From contig NZ_JANIAA010000001.1 in NCBI RefSeq assembly GCF_024505145.1, forward strand, positions 682,001-746,000: a DNA stretch of 64,000 nucleotides, read 5' to 3'. The notes beneath the pieces were generated by a model. It had not been told where the DNA came from. It did not search any database and saw nothing but the letters and a program-made list of their open reading frames with translations. This DNA is from Streptomyces rugosispiralis. Lineage in GTDB: Bacteria; Actinomycetota; Actinomycetes; Streptomycetales; Streptomycetaceae. The first letter of the stretch is position 1; the number at the start of each line of letters is the position of its first letter. Position numbers and translations under genes: made by a program. Below, piece by piece: positions 8,466 through 16,820 of the stretch.

Positions 8466-9416
8466 ATGACCAGCCCGAGCAGCCCCGTCGCGGACCACCG
8501 CGATGCGATGATGCACCGCGGATTCCTCTACCGCGACGAGGAGGAAGTGGTCGATATCTGCGTCCCGTTCCTCCGCGAGGGCCTGGCGGCGGACGACGCC
8601 GTGGCCGTCGTCGCGGCCACCTCCAACATCGACGCGCTGCGGGACGCGCTCGGGCAGGACGCCAAGGCGGTGCAGTTCGAGGAGGCGCTCAGCTGGTACC
8701 AGCACCCGGTCAAGACCATCGCCGCCTACGACTCCTTCGTGAAGGCCGAGAAGCCGCGCCGGGTCCGGGTGATCGCCGAACCGGTGTGGCAGGGCCGCAC
8801 CCCGCTCGAGGTGGTGGAGTGGGCGCGCTACGAGTCGATCGTCAACGCGGCCTTCGCCCACTCCGGCGCCCGCGCCATCTGCTGCTACGACCGCCGCCTG
8901 CTGCACCCCGAGATCCTCGCCTACGCGCGCCAGACCCACCCCGAGATCATCGACGGCCACGGGCCGGAGAAGAGCGACGCCTACACCGACCCCGGCCCGT
9001 TCAGCGCCACCTGCGACCGGCGCCCCCTGCCGTCCGCCCCGCGCACGGCCGAGTCCGTGTCGATCGTCTCGACCGATCTGGACGCCGTGCGCACCTTCGT
9101 CGCCGAGCGGGGGAGCCGGCACGGCATGGCCCATGACGCGCTGCGCAACATGGTCGCGGCCGTGAGCGAGGTGTCCACCACCGCGATCCGGCACGGCGGG
9201 GCCCCGGCGCGGCTGGGCACCTGGGTCCACGACGGCGATCTGGTCTGCGAGATCTCCGGGCCCGGCCACTGGTACCCGGACGCGCTGTGGGGCTTCACCC
9301 CGCCCGCCGACAGCGAGCCCGGGTTCGGGCTGTGGGGCGTGCGCATGCTGTGCGACGTGGTGCAGATGCAGGCCGACGCGGACGGCACCCTCATCCGGCT
9401 GCGCACCCGGATCTGA
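8466..9416 (+). CDS. MEDS-domain / HATPase anti-sigma-factor-like regulatory protein
   Basis: A 316-residue soluble protein with an N-terminal MEDS (DcmR-type sensory) domain, about residues 12-165 (MMHRGFLYRDEEEVVD; VIAEPVW; CCYDRR), and a C-terminal GHKL ATPase fold of the RsbW/anti-sigma type, about 195-312 (VSEVSTTAIRHGG as the N-box region and GFGLWGVRMLC). Such fusions are thought to sense a ligand and modulate sigma-factor or anti-anti-sigma partners. The ATG at 8466 has GGGAGG upstream; an upstream extension from 8322 lacks family similarity. Confidence 0.85.
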   Translation: MTSPSSPVADHRDAMMHRGFLYRDEEEVVDICVPFLREGLAADDAVAVVAATSNIDALRDALGQDAKAVQFEEALSWYQHPVKTIAAYDSFVKAEKPRRVRVIAEPVWQGRTPLEVVEWARYESIVNAAFAHSGARAICCYDRRLLHPEILAYARQTHPEIIDGHGPEKSDAYTDPGPFSATCDRRPLPSAPRTAESVSIVSTDLDAVRTFVAERGSRHGMAHDALRNMVAAVSEVSTTAIRHGGAPARLGTWVHDGDLVCEISGPGHWYPDALWGFTPPADSEPGFGLWGVRMLCDVVQMQADADGTLIRLRTRI

Positions 9417-9446
9417 CCTCCCGGAGGGCTGGGCCGATGGCCGGGG

Positions 9447-9510
9447 TCAGATGACGGTGATGGCCCCGGTGAGGACGGCGAAGGCGATGTAGCCGAGGGG
9501 ACGGGCACGC
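9447..9510 (-). pseudogene. Possible 3' remnant of a membrane-protein gene
   Basis: On the minus strand a short frame reads LGYIAFAVLTGAITVI and stops, resembling the end of a transmembrane helix. It abuts the point where dehydrogenase similarity begins on the other strand, so it may be the last codons of a deleted neighbour. Only about 20 residues are involved; the call is tentative. Confidence 0.22.
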
Positions 9511-9922
9511 CCCAGCGCAGCTCACCATCGTCCACAAGGCCAATGTCCTCAAGCTCACCACCGGGCTGTTCCGCACGGTGTGCCAGGAGGTCGCCCAGGA
9601 GTACCCGGACGTGGCGGTGGACGACTTCCACATCGACGCCATGACCGTCCATCTGGTGCGCCGCGCCCAGGACTTCGACGTCATCGTCACCGAGAACATG
9701 TTCGGCGACATCCTCTCCGACCTCGCCGGTGAGCTGTCCGGCTCGCTGGGCACCGCCCCCTCCATCAACGCCTCCGCCACCACCGCCATGGCCCAGGCGT
9801 CGCACGGCTCCGCCCCCGATATCGCCGGGCGGAACCTCGCCAACCCGGTCGCCATGATCCTCTCCGGGGCGATGCTCTTCGAGTGGCTCGGCGCACGCCA
9901 CGGCGACGCGGGCCGGAGCTGA
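9509..9922 (+). pseudogene. Isocitrate/isopropylmalate-type dehydrogenase, C-terminal remnant
   Basis: From 9521 the frame reads LTIVHKANVLKLTTGLF and continues through VTENMFGDILSDL, LGTAPSINAS and HGSAPDIAGRNLANPVAM, all hallmarks of the C-terminal half of NAD(P)-dependent beta-decarboxylating dehydrogenases (isocitrate, isopropylmalate, tartrate). Intact enzymes have about 340-360 residues; only about 135 remain and no suitable start or ribosome-binding site precedes them. Residues for metal and NAD binding (HKAN, DILSDL, HGSAPDIAG) survive without the N-terminal substrate half. It looks like a deletion remnant, with reading frame still intact, so the event may be fairly recent. Confidence 0.8.
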
Positions 9923-10051
9923 TGTCCGCCTGACGGTCGCATCCGCCGGATGCGGCCGGGGCGGTGCGGGGCGACACTGGCTGGGGAGGGCAACAGCCGT
10001 GATGCGGAGTGTGCGTATGGATGGGCTGCCATCCGTCTGGGAGAGCACGCG

Positions 10052-11524
10052 ATGAACACGCCCCACCGGCGCCGGGGCGCCCAGGGCACCCCGAGGGTGC
10101 GGCGGGACCTGCCCACCCGCATCGACGCCACCGGCACCCGACGGGAGACGGACGCGCTGGGGACCGTCGAGGTCCCGGCCGACCGGTACTGGGGCGCCCA
10201 GACCCAGCGGGCCCTGGTCCACTTCGCGATCGGTGACGACCGTATGCCCACGGCGGTCTACCACGCGTACGGCTATGTGAAGAAGGCCGCCGCGCTGGTC
10301 AACGGCCGGGAGGGGCGGCTGGCCGGGTGGCAGGCGGATCTGATCGCGCATGTGGCCGACGAGGTGGTCTCGGGCGCCCTGGACGACCACTTCCCGCTGT
10401 ATGTGTGGCAGGCGGGTTCCGGCACCCAGACGAACATGAACGTCAACGAGGTCATCAGCAATCGCGCGATCCAGCTGGTCGGCGGTGTCGTGGGCAGCAA
10501 GGAGCCGGTGCACCCCAACGACCACGTCAATCTGGGCCAGTCCTCCAACGACACCTTCCCCACCGCCATGCACATCGCCGCGGTGCGCTTCCTGCACGAC
10601 CCACTGCTGCCGCAGGTCAGCCTGCTCCAGGAGGCCATCGCCGCCAAGTCCCGGGCCTGGTACGACATCGTCAAGACCGGCCGGACCCATCTGCGGGACG
10701 CGGTCCCCCTCTCGGTGGGGCAGGAGTGGTCCGGCTACGCCGCCCAGCTCTCCGATGCGCTGGAGCGGCTGCGGGCCACCCTGCCGGATCTGTACCAGCT
10801 CGCCATCGGCGGCACCGCGGTCGGCACCGGTCTGGGCGCCCCGGAGGGCTTCGGACCCGCGGTGGCGCGGGAGATCGCCGTGGCCACCGGCCATCCGTTC
10901 AAGGTGGCGTCCAACTCCTTCGCGGCGCAGAGCGGTGTGGACACCATGGTGGCCGCCTCCGCCGGGCTGCGGGGCCTCGCCGTCCCCCTGATGAAGATCG
11001 CCGACGATATCCGCTGGCTCGCCTCCGGCCCGCACGGCGGGATCGGGGAGCTGGAGCTGCCCGCGAACGAGCCCGGCAGCTCCAGCATGCCCGGCAAGGT
11101 CAACCCGACCCAGTGCGAGGCCATGATGATGGTGTGCACCCAGGTGCTCTCCGACGACGCCACCGTGGCACACGCGGGCACCCGGGGAAACTTCCAGCTC
11201 AACGCGGCACGGCCGCTGGTCATCAGCGGCTTCCTGCACTCCGCGGGCATCCTCGCCGACGCCTGCGAGAAGCTGCGCGCGTACTGCGTGGAGGGCATCG
11301 AGCTGAACCGCGAGCGGATCGACGAGCATCTGGCCCGTTCGCTGATGCTGGTCACCGCGCTGTCCCCGCGGATCGGCCACGACAAGGCCGCCGAGATCGC
11401 CCGTAAGGCCGCCGCCGAGGGAACGACCCTGCGCGAGGCGGCCATCGCCAGCGGCCACATCGGTGCCGAGGACTTCGACCGGATCGTGGACCCCCGGAAG
11501 ATGGCCCGCCTGCGCGACGGCTGA
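10052..11524 (+). CDS. fumC: Class II fumarate hydratase
   Basis: A 490-residue class II fumarase, which hydrates fumarate to L-malate in the citric acid cycle. Visible signatures are the substrate loop SGTQTNMNVNEVI, HPNDHVN, the QSSNDTFPT segment and the fumarase/aspartase signature GSSSMPGKVNP (342-352) with the catalytic serine loop. The N-terminal 30 residues (Arg-rich, RRRGAQG) extend beyond the usual start; GGGAGAG before 10052 supports the ATG chosen. It is monocistronic, and its 3' end is only 2 bases from the convergent deacetylase gene. Confidence 0.93.
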   Translation: MNTPHRRRGAQGTPRVRRDLPTRIDATGTRRETDALGTVEVPADRYWGAQTQRALVHFAIGDDRMPTAVYHAYGYVKKAAALVNGREGRLAGWQADLIAHVADEVVSGALDDHFPLYVWQAGSGTQTNMNVNEVISNRAIQLVGGVVGSKEPVHPNDHVNLGQSSNDTFPTAMHIAAVRFLHDPLLPQVSLLQEAIAAKSRAWYDIVKTGRTHLRDAVPLSVGQEWSGYAAQLSDALERLRATLPDLYQLAIGGTAVGTGLGAPEGFGPAVAREIAVATGHPFKVASNSFAAQSGVDTMVAASAGLRGLAVPLMKIADDIRWLASGPHGGIGELELPANEPGSSSMPGKVNPTQCEAMMMVCTQVLSDDATVAHAGTRGNFQLNAARPLVISGFLHSAGILADACEKLRAYCVEGIELNRERIDEHLARSLMLVTALSPRIGHDKAAEIARKAAAEGTTLREAAIASGHIGAEDFDRIVDPRKMARLRDG

Positions 11525-11526
11525 AC

Positions 11527-12261
11527 TCATCGGCGCCGTACCCCGTGCTCGGCCAGCGGTCCCACCTCCAGACCCGCGGTCCGGCACTCCGCCACCACCA
11601 CGGGCAGCGCGGCCAGCGTGGCGCGCCAGCAGCCCGTGGCCGCGGCGCGGTCGGTGTCGTGCAGCAGAACGGTGGCCCCGCCGCGCAGATCGCGCCGTAC
11701 GGCGGCGGCCACCGAACCCGGTGTGGCGCCCTCGGTCCAGTCGCGCCCCCAGGCCGACCAGAGGACGGGGGTGAGCCCGGCACGGGCCGCCGCCAGCCAG
11801 CGGCCGCCGGTGAGGATGCCGTACGGCGGCCGGTACCACCGCGGCACCGCGCCGGTGGCCAGCCGGATCGCGCGGGCGGTCCGGGCCACCTCATGGGCGT
11901 CCCGGGACACCGTGGGCAGCCAGGGACGGCTGTGGGTCCAGCCGTGGACGGCGAGCTCATGGCCCCGGCGGACGATCTCCAGGGTGGTGTGCGGGAAGCG
12001 CGTCACGCCGTCCCCGAGGACGAAGAAGGTGGCGCGGACACCGAGCTCGTCGAGCACCTGGAGGAAGCGCGGGGTGGTGCGTGGATCGGGTCCGTCGTCG
12101 AAGGTGAGGGCCACGTGGTCGCGCCGCCCACGGCCCGCCAGGGCGGGGAACAGGGCGCGCCGGGGCCCGGACAGCCAGGTACCGGCGGGTGCGATGTGGG
12201 CGGCCGCCGCGAGCAGCGCGGCGTTGCGCACCAGGACACCGGAGCGGTGGCGGACGCTCAT
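11527..12261 (-). CDS. Polysaccharide deacetylase (NodB / CE4 family)
   Basis: A 244-residue CE4 deacetylase that would remove N- or O-acetyl groups from a glycan. Motif 1 TFDDGPD (53-59) supplies base and metal aspartates, motif 2 HGWTH (106-110) the two metal histidines, motif 3 RPPYG (144-148), and motif 5 LLHDTD (H201). The N-terminal hydrophobic segment (about 10-25) could be a weak signal-anchor. It is the third gene of an operon with the EamA transporter, overlapping it by 4 bases (ATGA), and faces fumC tail to tail. Confidence 0.9.
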   Translation of the reverse strand: MSVRHRSGVLVRNAALLAAAAHIAPAGTWLSGPRRALFPALAGRGRRDHVALTFDDGPDPRTTPRFLQVLDELGVRATFFVLGDGVTRFPHTTLEIVRRGHELAVHGWTHSRPWLPTVSRDAHEVARTARAIRLATGAVPRWYRPPYGILTGGRWLAAARAGLTPVLWSAWGRDWTEGATPGSVAAAVRRDLRGGATVLLHDTDRAAATGCWRATLAALPVVVAECRTAGLEVGPLAEHGVRRR

Positions 12262-13193
12262 GGTGCTCCCTCGCCACCGGGAAGCGGTGTCCCGGTGTTA
12301 CGCGACGGTTGGGGGACGGCCTGGTCCCAGCCGCCGCACATGGCGGGCGAGCGGGTCAGGCCCACGATGCCGGCCGCCATCAGCAGGATTCCGGCCACCT
12401 CGGGCACGATGCGCAGCCCCAGGTCGATGCGCTCCCCGAACAGCACCCAGCCCAGCGCGATGCTGACCAGGGCGTCGCCGAGGGTGAGCGCGGGCTGCGA
12501 GGCGGCCAGGGTGCCCGCGCGCAGGGTGCCCTGCAGCAGCAGGAAGCTCAACAACCCCACGGCGCACACCGCGTACAGCGGCCAGTCGGTGAGCACCGCC
12601 ACCACTCCACCGACGAACCGGCCGGTCAACTCCTTGATCAGCGCCGCCGTACAGGCGAAGCAGACGGCGGTGGCGCTGCCCAGGGCGACGGCGCGCGTGG
12701 CCCCGCGCAGCACCCGGCCCACCGCGATCAGGGAGCCCACGGCGATGGCCACCACCACGCCCACGGGCAGCCAGCGGCCGTTGCGCGACGTGGGCGAGCC
12801 GCTGGAGGGGTCCGCCGCCACCAGGAAGAGCGCGAGCCCGGCGGCCAGCATCACGAACGACAGCCAGGTCCGGCCGTCCGGGCGGTGGCGGAACACCAGA
12901 CTGCCGACCACCAGGGTGAACAGCAGCTCGCTGACCAGCAGCGGCTGGACCACCGAGAGCCGCCCGACCGCCAGCGCGCCCACCTGCGCCACCGCCGACA
13001 CCACCATCGCGGCAAACCCGGCCAGCCAGAACGGCCGGCGCAGCAGCCGCGCCAGCCGCAGCAGGCTCCGCATCGGCCCGCCGTCGCCCCGCTCCTCCCG
13101 GACCTGGTCCATCGCGGCCCGCCGCTGCAGTACCGAGGCCGCGCCGTTGCCCAGGGCGGACAGCAGGGCCAGCACGACGGTCAGGGCGCTCAC
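12258..13193 (-). CDS. EamA/DMT-family membrane transporter
   Basis: A 311-residue polytopic protein with about ten hydrophobic segments and the internal duplication typical of drug/metabolite transporters (VQPLLVSELLFTLVVGS in the first half; TLGDALVSIALGWVLFGE in the second). Start is GTG at 13193, six bases after the SDR stop. In context with a CE4 deacetylase, an SDR and a diacylglycerol-glycosyltransferase-like gene it may move a lipid-linked or sugar intermediate; this is inferred. Confidence 0.85.
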   Translation of the reverse strand: MSALTVVLALLSALGNGAASVLQRRAAMDQVREERGDGGPMRSLLRLARLLRRPFWLAGFAAMVVSAVAQVGALAVGRLSVVQPLLVSELLFTLVVGSLVFRHRPDGRTWLSFVMLAAGLALFLVAADPSSGSPTSRNGRWLPVGVVVAIAVGSLIAVGRVLRGATRAVALGSATAVCFACTAALIKELTGRFVGGVVAVLTDWPLYAVCAVGLLSFLLLQGTLRAGTLAASQPALTLGDALVSIALGWVLFGERIDLGLRIVPEVAGILLMAAGIVGLTRSPAMCGGWDQAVPQPSRNTGTPLPGGEGAP

Positions 13194-13199
13194 CGGGGG

Positions 13200-14018
13200 T
13201 CACCCGAAGCGTGTGGCCAACCGGTGGTACAGCCGGGGGGTCAGGGCCCGGACCACCGCGGGCAGCCGCATCCAGGCCGGTACGTACACCTCGTCCCGCC
13301 CGCGCTCGACCGCGTCCCAGACCGCGTCGGCGATCCGCTCGGGCGGCAGCGGGCGGGGCAGCCGACGGGTGTACGGGGCACCGCGCCGGGCGAAGAACGG
13401 AGTGTCCACCACACCGGGGACCACATGGGTGACACGTACCCCGGCCCGGCTCAGCTCGTGGCGCAGGGCGTCGGCGAAGACGCCGAGCGCGGCCTTGGCC
13501 GCGGAGTACACCGCCTCGCCGCGCACCCCGACGGTCCCGGCCACCGAGCCGATCAGCACGATGTGTCCGCGCCGCTCGGCCTCCATCCGGGGAACGACCA
13601 TGCGGACCAGGCGCATCGCGGCGAGCAGATCGACGCGGACCACCTGGTCGATGGCGGCGGGCGGCATGGTGGCGAAGGGACCCGCCCAGCCCACGCCCGC
13701 CCCCGCGACCAGCAGATCCACCCGTCCGGCGGCACGGAGGGCGTCTTGGACGAGCGCCTCCGGGCCCTCCGGCGCGGCCAGGTCGACGGGGAGGGCGAGG
13801 GCCGACGTCCGGGCGGCCACGTGGTCGAGCCGTTCCCGGTGGCGGCCGCTGACCAGCAGCCGCCATCCGCCCTCGGCCGCGATCCGGTCGGCGATGGCGG
13901 CCCCGATGCCCGAGGAGGCGCCGGTCACCAGCGCGACCCGCGTCCCGGTGGCTGCCGGATGCCCGGTGTCCCGCATCCGGCCGCGGTCCAGGGGGGTGTC
14001 CGGGAGGGGGCGGATCAT
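13200..14018 (-). CDS. Short-chain dehydrogenase/reductase
   Basis: A 272-residue classical SDR with cofactor motif TGASSGIG (32-39) and catalytic Y171-x3-K175 (YSAAK). The C-terminal region after residue 205 ([19 protein letters not shown]) resembles acyl-chain-active SDRs that associate with membranes. NAD(P)-linked oxidation or reduction of an unknown alcohol/ketone is expected. It is the first gene of the three-gene operon, with GGGAGATGCC just before the ATG, and is divergent from the glycosyltransferase gene. Confidence 0.87.
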   Translation of the reverse strand: MIRPLPDTPLDRGRMRDTGHPAATGTRVALVTGASSGIGAAIADRIAAEGGWRLLVSGRHRERLDHVAARTSALALPVDLAAPEGPEALVQDALRAAGRVDLLVAGAGVGWAGPFATMPPAAIDQVVRVDLLAAMRLVRMVVPRMEAERRGHIVLIGSVAGTVGVRGEAVYSAAKAALGVFADALRHELSRAGVRVTHVVPGVVDTPFFARRGAPYTRRLPRPLPPERIADAVWDAVERGRDEVYVPAWMRLPAVVRALTPRLYHRLATRFG

Positions 14019-14153
14019 GGCATCTCCCTGTCTCGCCGCCGACCGGCCGCTGGTCCTGGGTCACCGGCCGTCGAGCGCGCGGTTTGACGGCATGCGGAGC
14101 GGATACCTCCAGTGAGCCATGAGGAGCCGCGCCTCGCACCATCGGAGGTGGTC

Positions 14154-15263
14154 ATGCACCCGCTGTCGGCACACTTTCTCGTTGTCAGCGCCGGGATGGG
14201 AGCCGGGCATGACGCGGTCGCCGCCGAGCTGGTCCGCAGGCTGGAGGACCGTGGGCAGGGGGCCGGCCGGGTGGATGTGCTGGAGTTGTTGCCGCACCGG
14301 ATCGGGGCGGGGCTGCGTTCGTTCTATCGGACGACCATCCGCCGCGCCCCGGTGCTGTACGAGGGCATCTACCGGGCGTTCTTCCGCCCCGGCAGGGGTC
14401 CCCGGCCGGGCAGCGCCCCGCTGGCCGCGCTCGCCGAGGACCGGCTGCTGGCCCTGGTGGAACGGGAGCGGCCGGATGTCGTCGTCCCGGTGTTCCATCT
14501 GGCCGCGCAGCTGACCGGCAGGCTGCGGGCGCGCGGGGCCCTGCGGGTGCCCAGCGCTGTGGTGGTGACCGATTTCGCGGTGCACCGCCAGTGGCTGCAC
14601 CCGGGCAACGATCTGCATCTGTGTGTCACCCCGGATGCCGCGGACACGGTGCGCCGGGCGCTGGGCCGCCCGTCGGTGGCCACCGGACCGGTGGTGGCGG
14701 CGCGCTTCTTCGGCCCGGCGCGGGGGGCGGCGCGGTGGCGGCGGCGCCTGGGCGCGCTCGCGCCCGGGAGGCCGCCGGTACTGCTGTCCGTGGGGGCGTG
14801 GGGCGCGGGCACACGGGTGGCGGACACCGCGCGGCTGGTGTCCGGGGCGGGGTATCTGCCGGTGGTGCTGTGCGGCCGGGACGAACGGCTGCGCGCCGAG
14901 CTGTCGCGCCGCCCGGAGGTGGCGGCCCTCGGCTGGGAGCCGGACATGCCGGGTCTGCTGGGCGCCGTACGGGCCGTGGTGGACAACGCGGCCGGGCAGA
15001 CCGCGCTGGAGGCGCTGGCCACCGGGGTGCCCGTGATCGGCTACCGCCCCATCCCGGGCCATGGCCGCGAGGGCGTCCGGCGGATGGCCGCGCTGGGGCT
15101 CTCGGACCACGCGCGGGACTCGTGGGAGCTGCTGCGGCTGCTCGACGCGCTCACCGAGCCCTCCGCGTGGCGGGAGCGCCGTATCGCGGCGGGCCGCCGG
15201 CTGTTCGCCGACGACGCCGCCGTCCGGCTGACCGACGCGGCCGCCCGAACGGCGGCGACGTGA
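14154..15263 (+). CDS. MGDG-synthase-like glycosyltransferase (GT28)
   Basis: A 369-residue glycosyltransferase. The N-terminal SAGMGAGHD loop (12-20) is the hallmark of monogalactosyldiacylglycerol-synthase/MurG-type GT28 enzymes, and DNAAGQTALEALATGVPVI near residue 276 is the nucleotide-sugar-binding region. It would transfer a hexose from a UDP-sugar to diacylglycerol or another lipid at the inner membrane face. The ATG at 14154 was chosen over GTG 14112 because a strong GGAGG lies 5 bases before it. It diverges from the SDR/EamA/CE4 operon, suggesting one glycolipid pathway. Confidence 0.85.
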   Translation: MHPLSAHFLVVSAGMGAGHDAVAAELVRRLEDRGQGAGRVDVLELLPHRIGAGLRSFYRTTIRRAPVLYEGIYRAFFRPGRGPRPGSAPLAALAEDRLLALVERERPDVVVPVFHLAAQLTGRLRARGALRVPSAVVVTDFAVHRQWLHPGNDLHLCVTPDAADTVRRALGRPSVATGPVVAARFFGPARGAARWRRRLGALAPGRPPVLLSVGAWGAGTRVADTARLVSGAGYLPVVLCGRDERLRAELSRRPEVAALGWEPDMPGLLGAVRAVVDNAAGQTALEALATGVPVIGYRPIPGHGREGVRRMAALGLSDHARDSWELLRLLDALTEPSAWRERRIAAGRRLFADDAAVRLTDAAARTAAT

Positions 15264-15664
15264 GCTCCCGAACGGCGGCGAGGTCAGTCGCCCGGACGGC
15301 CGCGGGGTGAATTTCCGCGCACGCGATGATTACCCCAGATGGCGTTGGCGTTCTTGTCCCCCGCGATGGTGGCGGTGAACGGGACGCCGGTCTCGGGGTC
15401 GGTGCAGGTGGTGGCCGTCGGTGCCGTCGCCTGCGCGGCCTCACCGGTGCTGAGGTCGGCACCGGTGAGGCCGCGGTACAGGCCGGCGGCGCGGTGACGC
15501 GTCTGCTTCCGCGTCGGGCCATGCGGTGTTCCTCCCCGGAAGGGATGCGGAGTGGCGCCGCACCGGCCTTCCGTCCGGCCACCCGGCACATCTTCGTGAC
15601 CAGGGAGAAAACACCCGCCCGCCACGGGCGCGGGACTGTCGATCCGCGCGACCGGCCCCGGGAC
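15264..15664. other. Gene-free convergent region with a long hairpin
   Basis: No gene with recognisable similarity was found between the glycosyltransferase and the ABC binding-protein gene, which converge here. The notable content is the 17-bp-stem hairpin at 15434-15475. Frames open across the region on both strands but lack a credible start and any known domain. Confidence 0.5.
15434..15475. terminator. Perfect 17-bp stem hairpin, likely bidirectional terminator
   Basis: Bases 15434-15450 (CGCGGCCTCACCGGTGC) are perfectly complementary to 15459-15475 with an 8-base loop. It sits midway between two convergent genes, 170 bases from one stop and 190 from the other, which fits a bidirectional terminator. 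It is unusually long and perfect and has no U-tract, so a recombination or protein-binding site is an alternative. Confidence 0.55.
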
Positions 15665-16690
15665 CTAGCCCGCCTTCTTGACGAACTCGGTGGTGTAGGT
15701 CTTCTTCAGATCCACCGTGGCGTTCTTCAGATTGGGATTGAACGCCTTGAGGACGCGCTCGACGGTCGCCGGGCCGTCCGCCGGCATCACCCCGTCCTTG
15801 GTGAACATCGGCAGGGTGCTCTTGATGGCCTCCGCGTAGAGCTTGGCGCCGCCCTGCGCGTAGTCGCTCGGCATCTTGGCGGCGATGTCCTCGGCCGAGT
15901 GGGTGGACATCCACTTGAGGGTCTTCACGAAGGCGTTGGCCAGCTTCTGCACCGTGTCCTTGTGGCCGTTCACCCAGTCGGTGTTCATGTAGAGCGAGGA
16001 GGAGGGGTACAGACCGCCGAGCGCCTGCTTGGAGCCCTCCGGTGTGCGCATGTCGATCAGGACCTTGCCGATCTTCTGCTCCACGATCTGGGCGACCGTC
16101 GGATCGGTGGTCATACCGCCCTGGATGGAGCCCTGCTTGAGGGCCGAGATGAAGGTCTGGCCGGCGCCGACCGCCACCGGGGTGAACTCGCTGGTCTGCA
16201 CGCCGCTGTCGACCGCGAGGTACTTGGTCAGGAAGTCCGTGGAGGAGCCCAGACCGGTGACACCGAGCTTCTTGCCCTTGAAGTCCTTGGGCGACTTCAG
16301 CTCGCCGGCCGCCTTGTTGGAGACCACCTCCACCTCACCGGGGGCCTGGGCGAGCTGGACGACGGACTCCACCTGCTTGCCCTTGACCTGCAGATCGAGG
16401 GTGTGGTCGTAGAAGCCGACGACACCCTGGACGTCGCCCGCGACCAGCGAGGTGGTGGCCTGCACCCCGGCGGGCTCGGTGAGCAGCTGGACCTTCAGGC
16501 CCTCCGTTTTGAAGTAGCCGAGCCGCTGGGTGAGCATCGCGGGCATGTAGATGACCTTGTCCAGGCCACCCACCATGATCTTGACCTTGCCGTCCCCGGA
16601 GGCGCTGGAGTCGCCGCCGCAGGCGGTGAGGGTGGTCAGAGCGAGCGCCGCGGCGACCGCGGCCGCGGAGAACTTGGCACTGCTGCGCAT
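15665..16690 (-). CDS. ABC transporter substrate-binding lipoprotein (NMT1/SsuA type)
   Basis: A 341-residue secreted lipoprotein: signal peptide with lipobox LTAC (Cys24), then an NMT1/THI5-like binding fold (IMVGGLDKVIYMPAMLTQRLGYF; FKGKKLGVTGLGSSTDFL). Proteins of this group bind taurine, alkanesulfonates, nitrate, pyrimidine precursors or aromatic acids outside the membrane. It is the third gene of a three-gene importer operon (ATPase, permease, binding protein). No ligand-specific residue can be assigned with confidence. Confidence 0.9.
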   Translation of the reverse strand: MRSSAKFSAAAVAAALALTTLTACGGDSSASGDGKVKIMVGGLDKVIYMPAMLTQRLGYFKTEGLKVQLLTEPAGVQATTSLVAGDVQGVVGFYDHTLDLQVKGKQVESVVQLAQAPGEVEVVSNKAAGELKSPKDFKGKKLGVTGLGSSTDFLTKYLAVDSGVQTSEFTPVAVGAGQTFISALKQGSIQGGMTTDPTVAQIVEQKIGKVLIDMRTPEGSKQALGGLYPSSSLYMNTDWVNGHKDTVQKLANAFVKTLKWMSTHSAEDIAAKMPSDYAQGGAKLYAEAIKSTLPMFTKDGVMPADGPATVERVLKAFNPNLKNATVDLKKTYTTEFVKKAG

Positions 16691-16820
16691 GAGGTCACGT
16701 CCTTGTGAGCGGTGATGAGCTGGGAGAAGGGGGCGGGGCTCAGCGGGAGCCGGGGAAGCAGAGGGCGAGGGCTCGGCCGGCGCCGGCGGGAGGCAGGAGC
16801 CGGGAGGCAGGAGCCGGGGC

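Noticed and set aside
8981..11839. Open reading frame of 952 codons on the minus strand
   Set aside because: Antisense to fumC, the MEDS gene and the dehydrogenase remnant; composition is typical of shadow frames.
15284..15625. Possible 113-codon gene on the minus strand between the glycosyltransferase and ABC genes
   Set aside because: Starts at a GTG without ribosome-binding site, spans the 17-bp-stem hairpin, and shows no family; the C-terminal part (CTDPETGVPFTATIAGDKN) looks protein-like but too little to call a gene.
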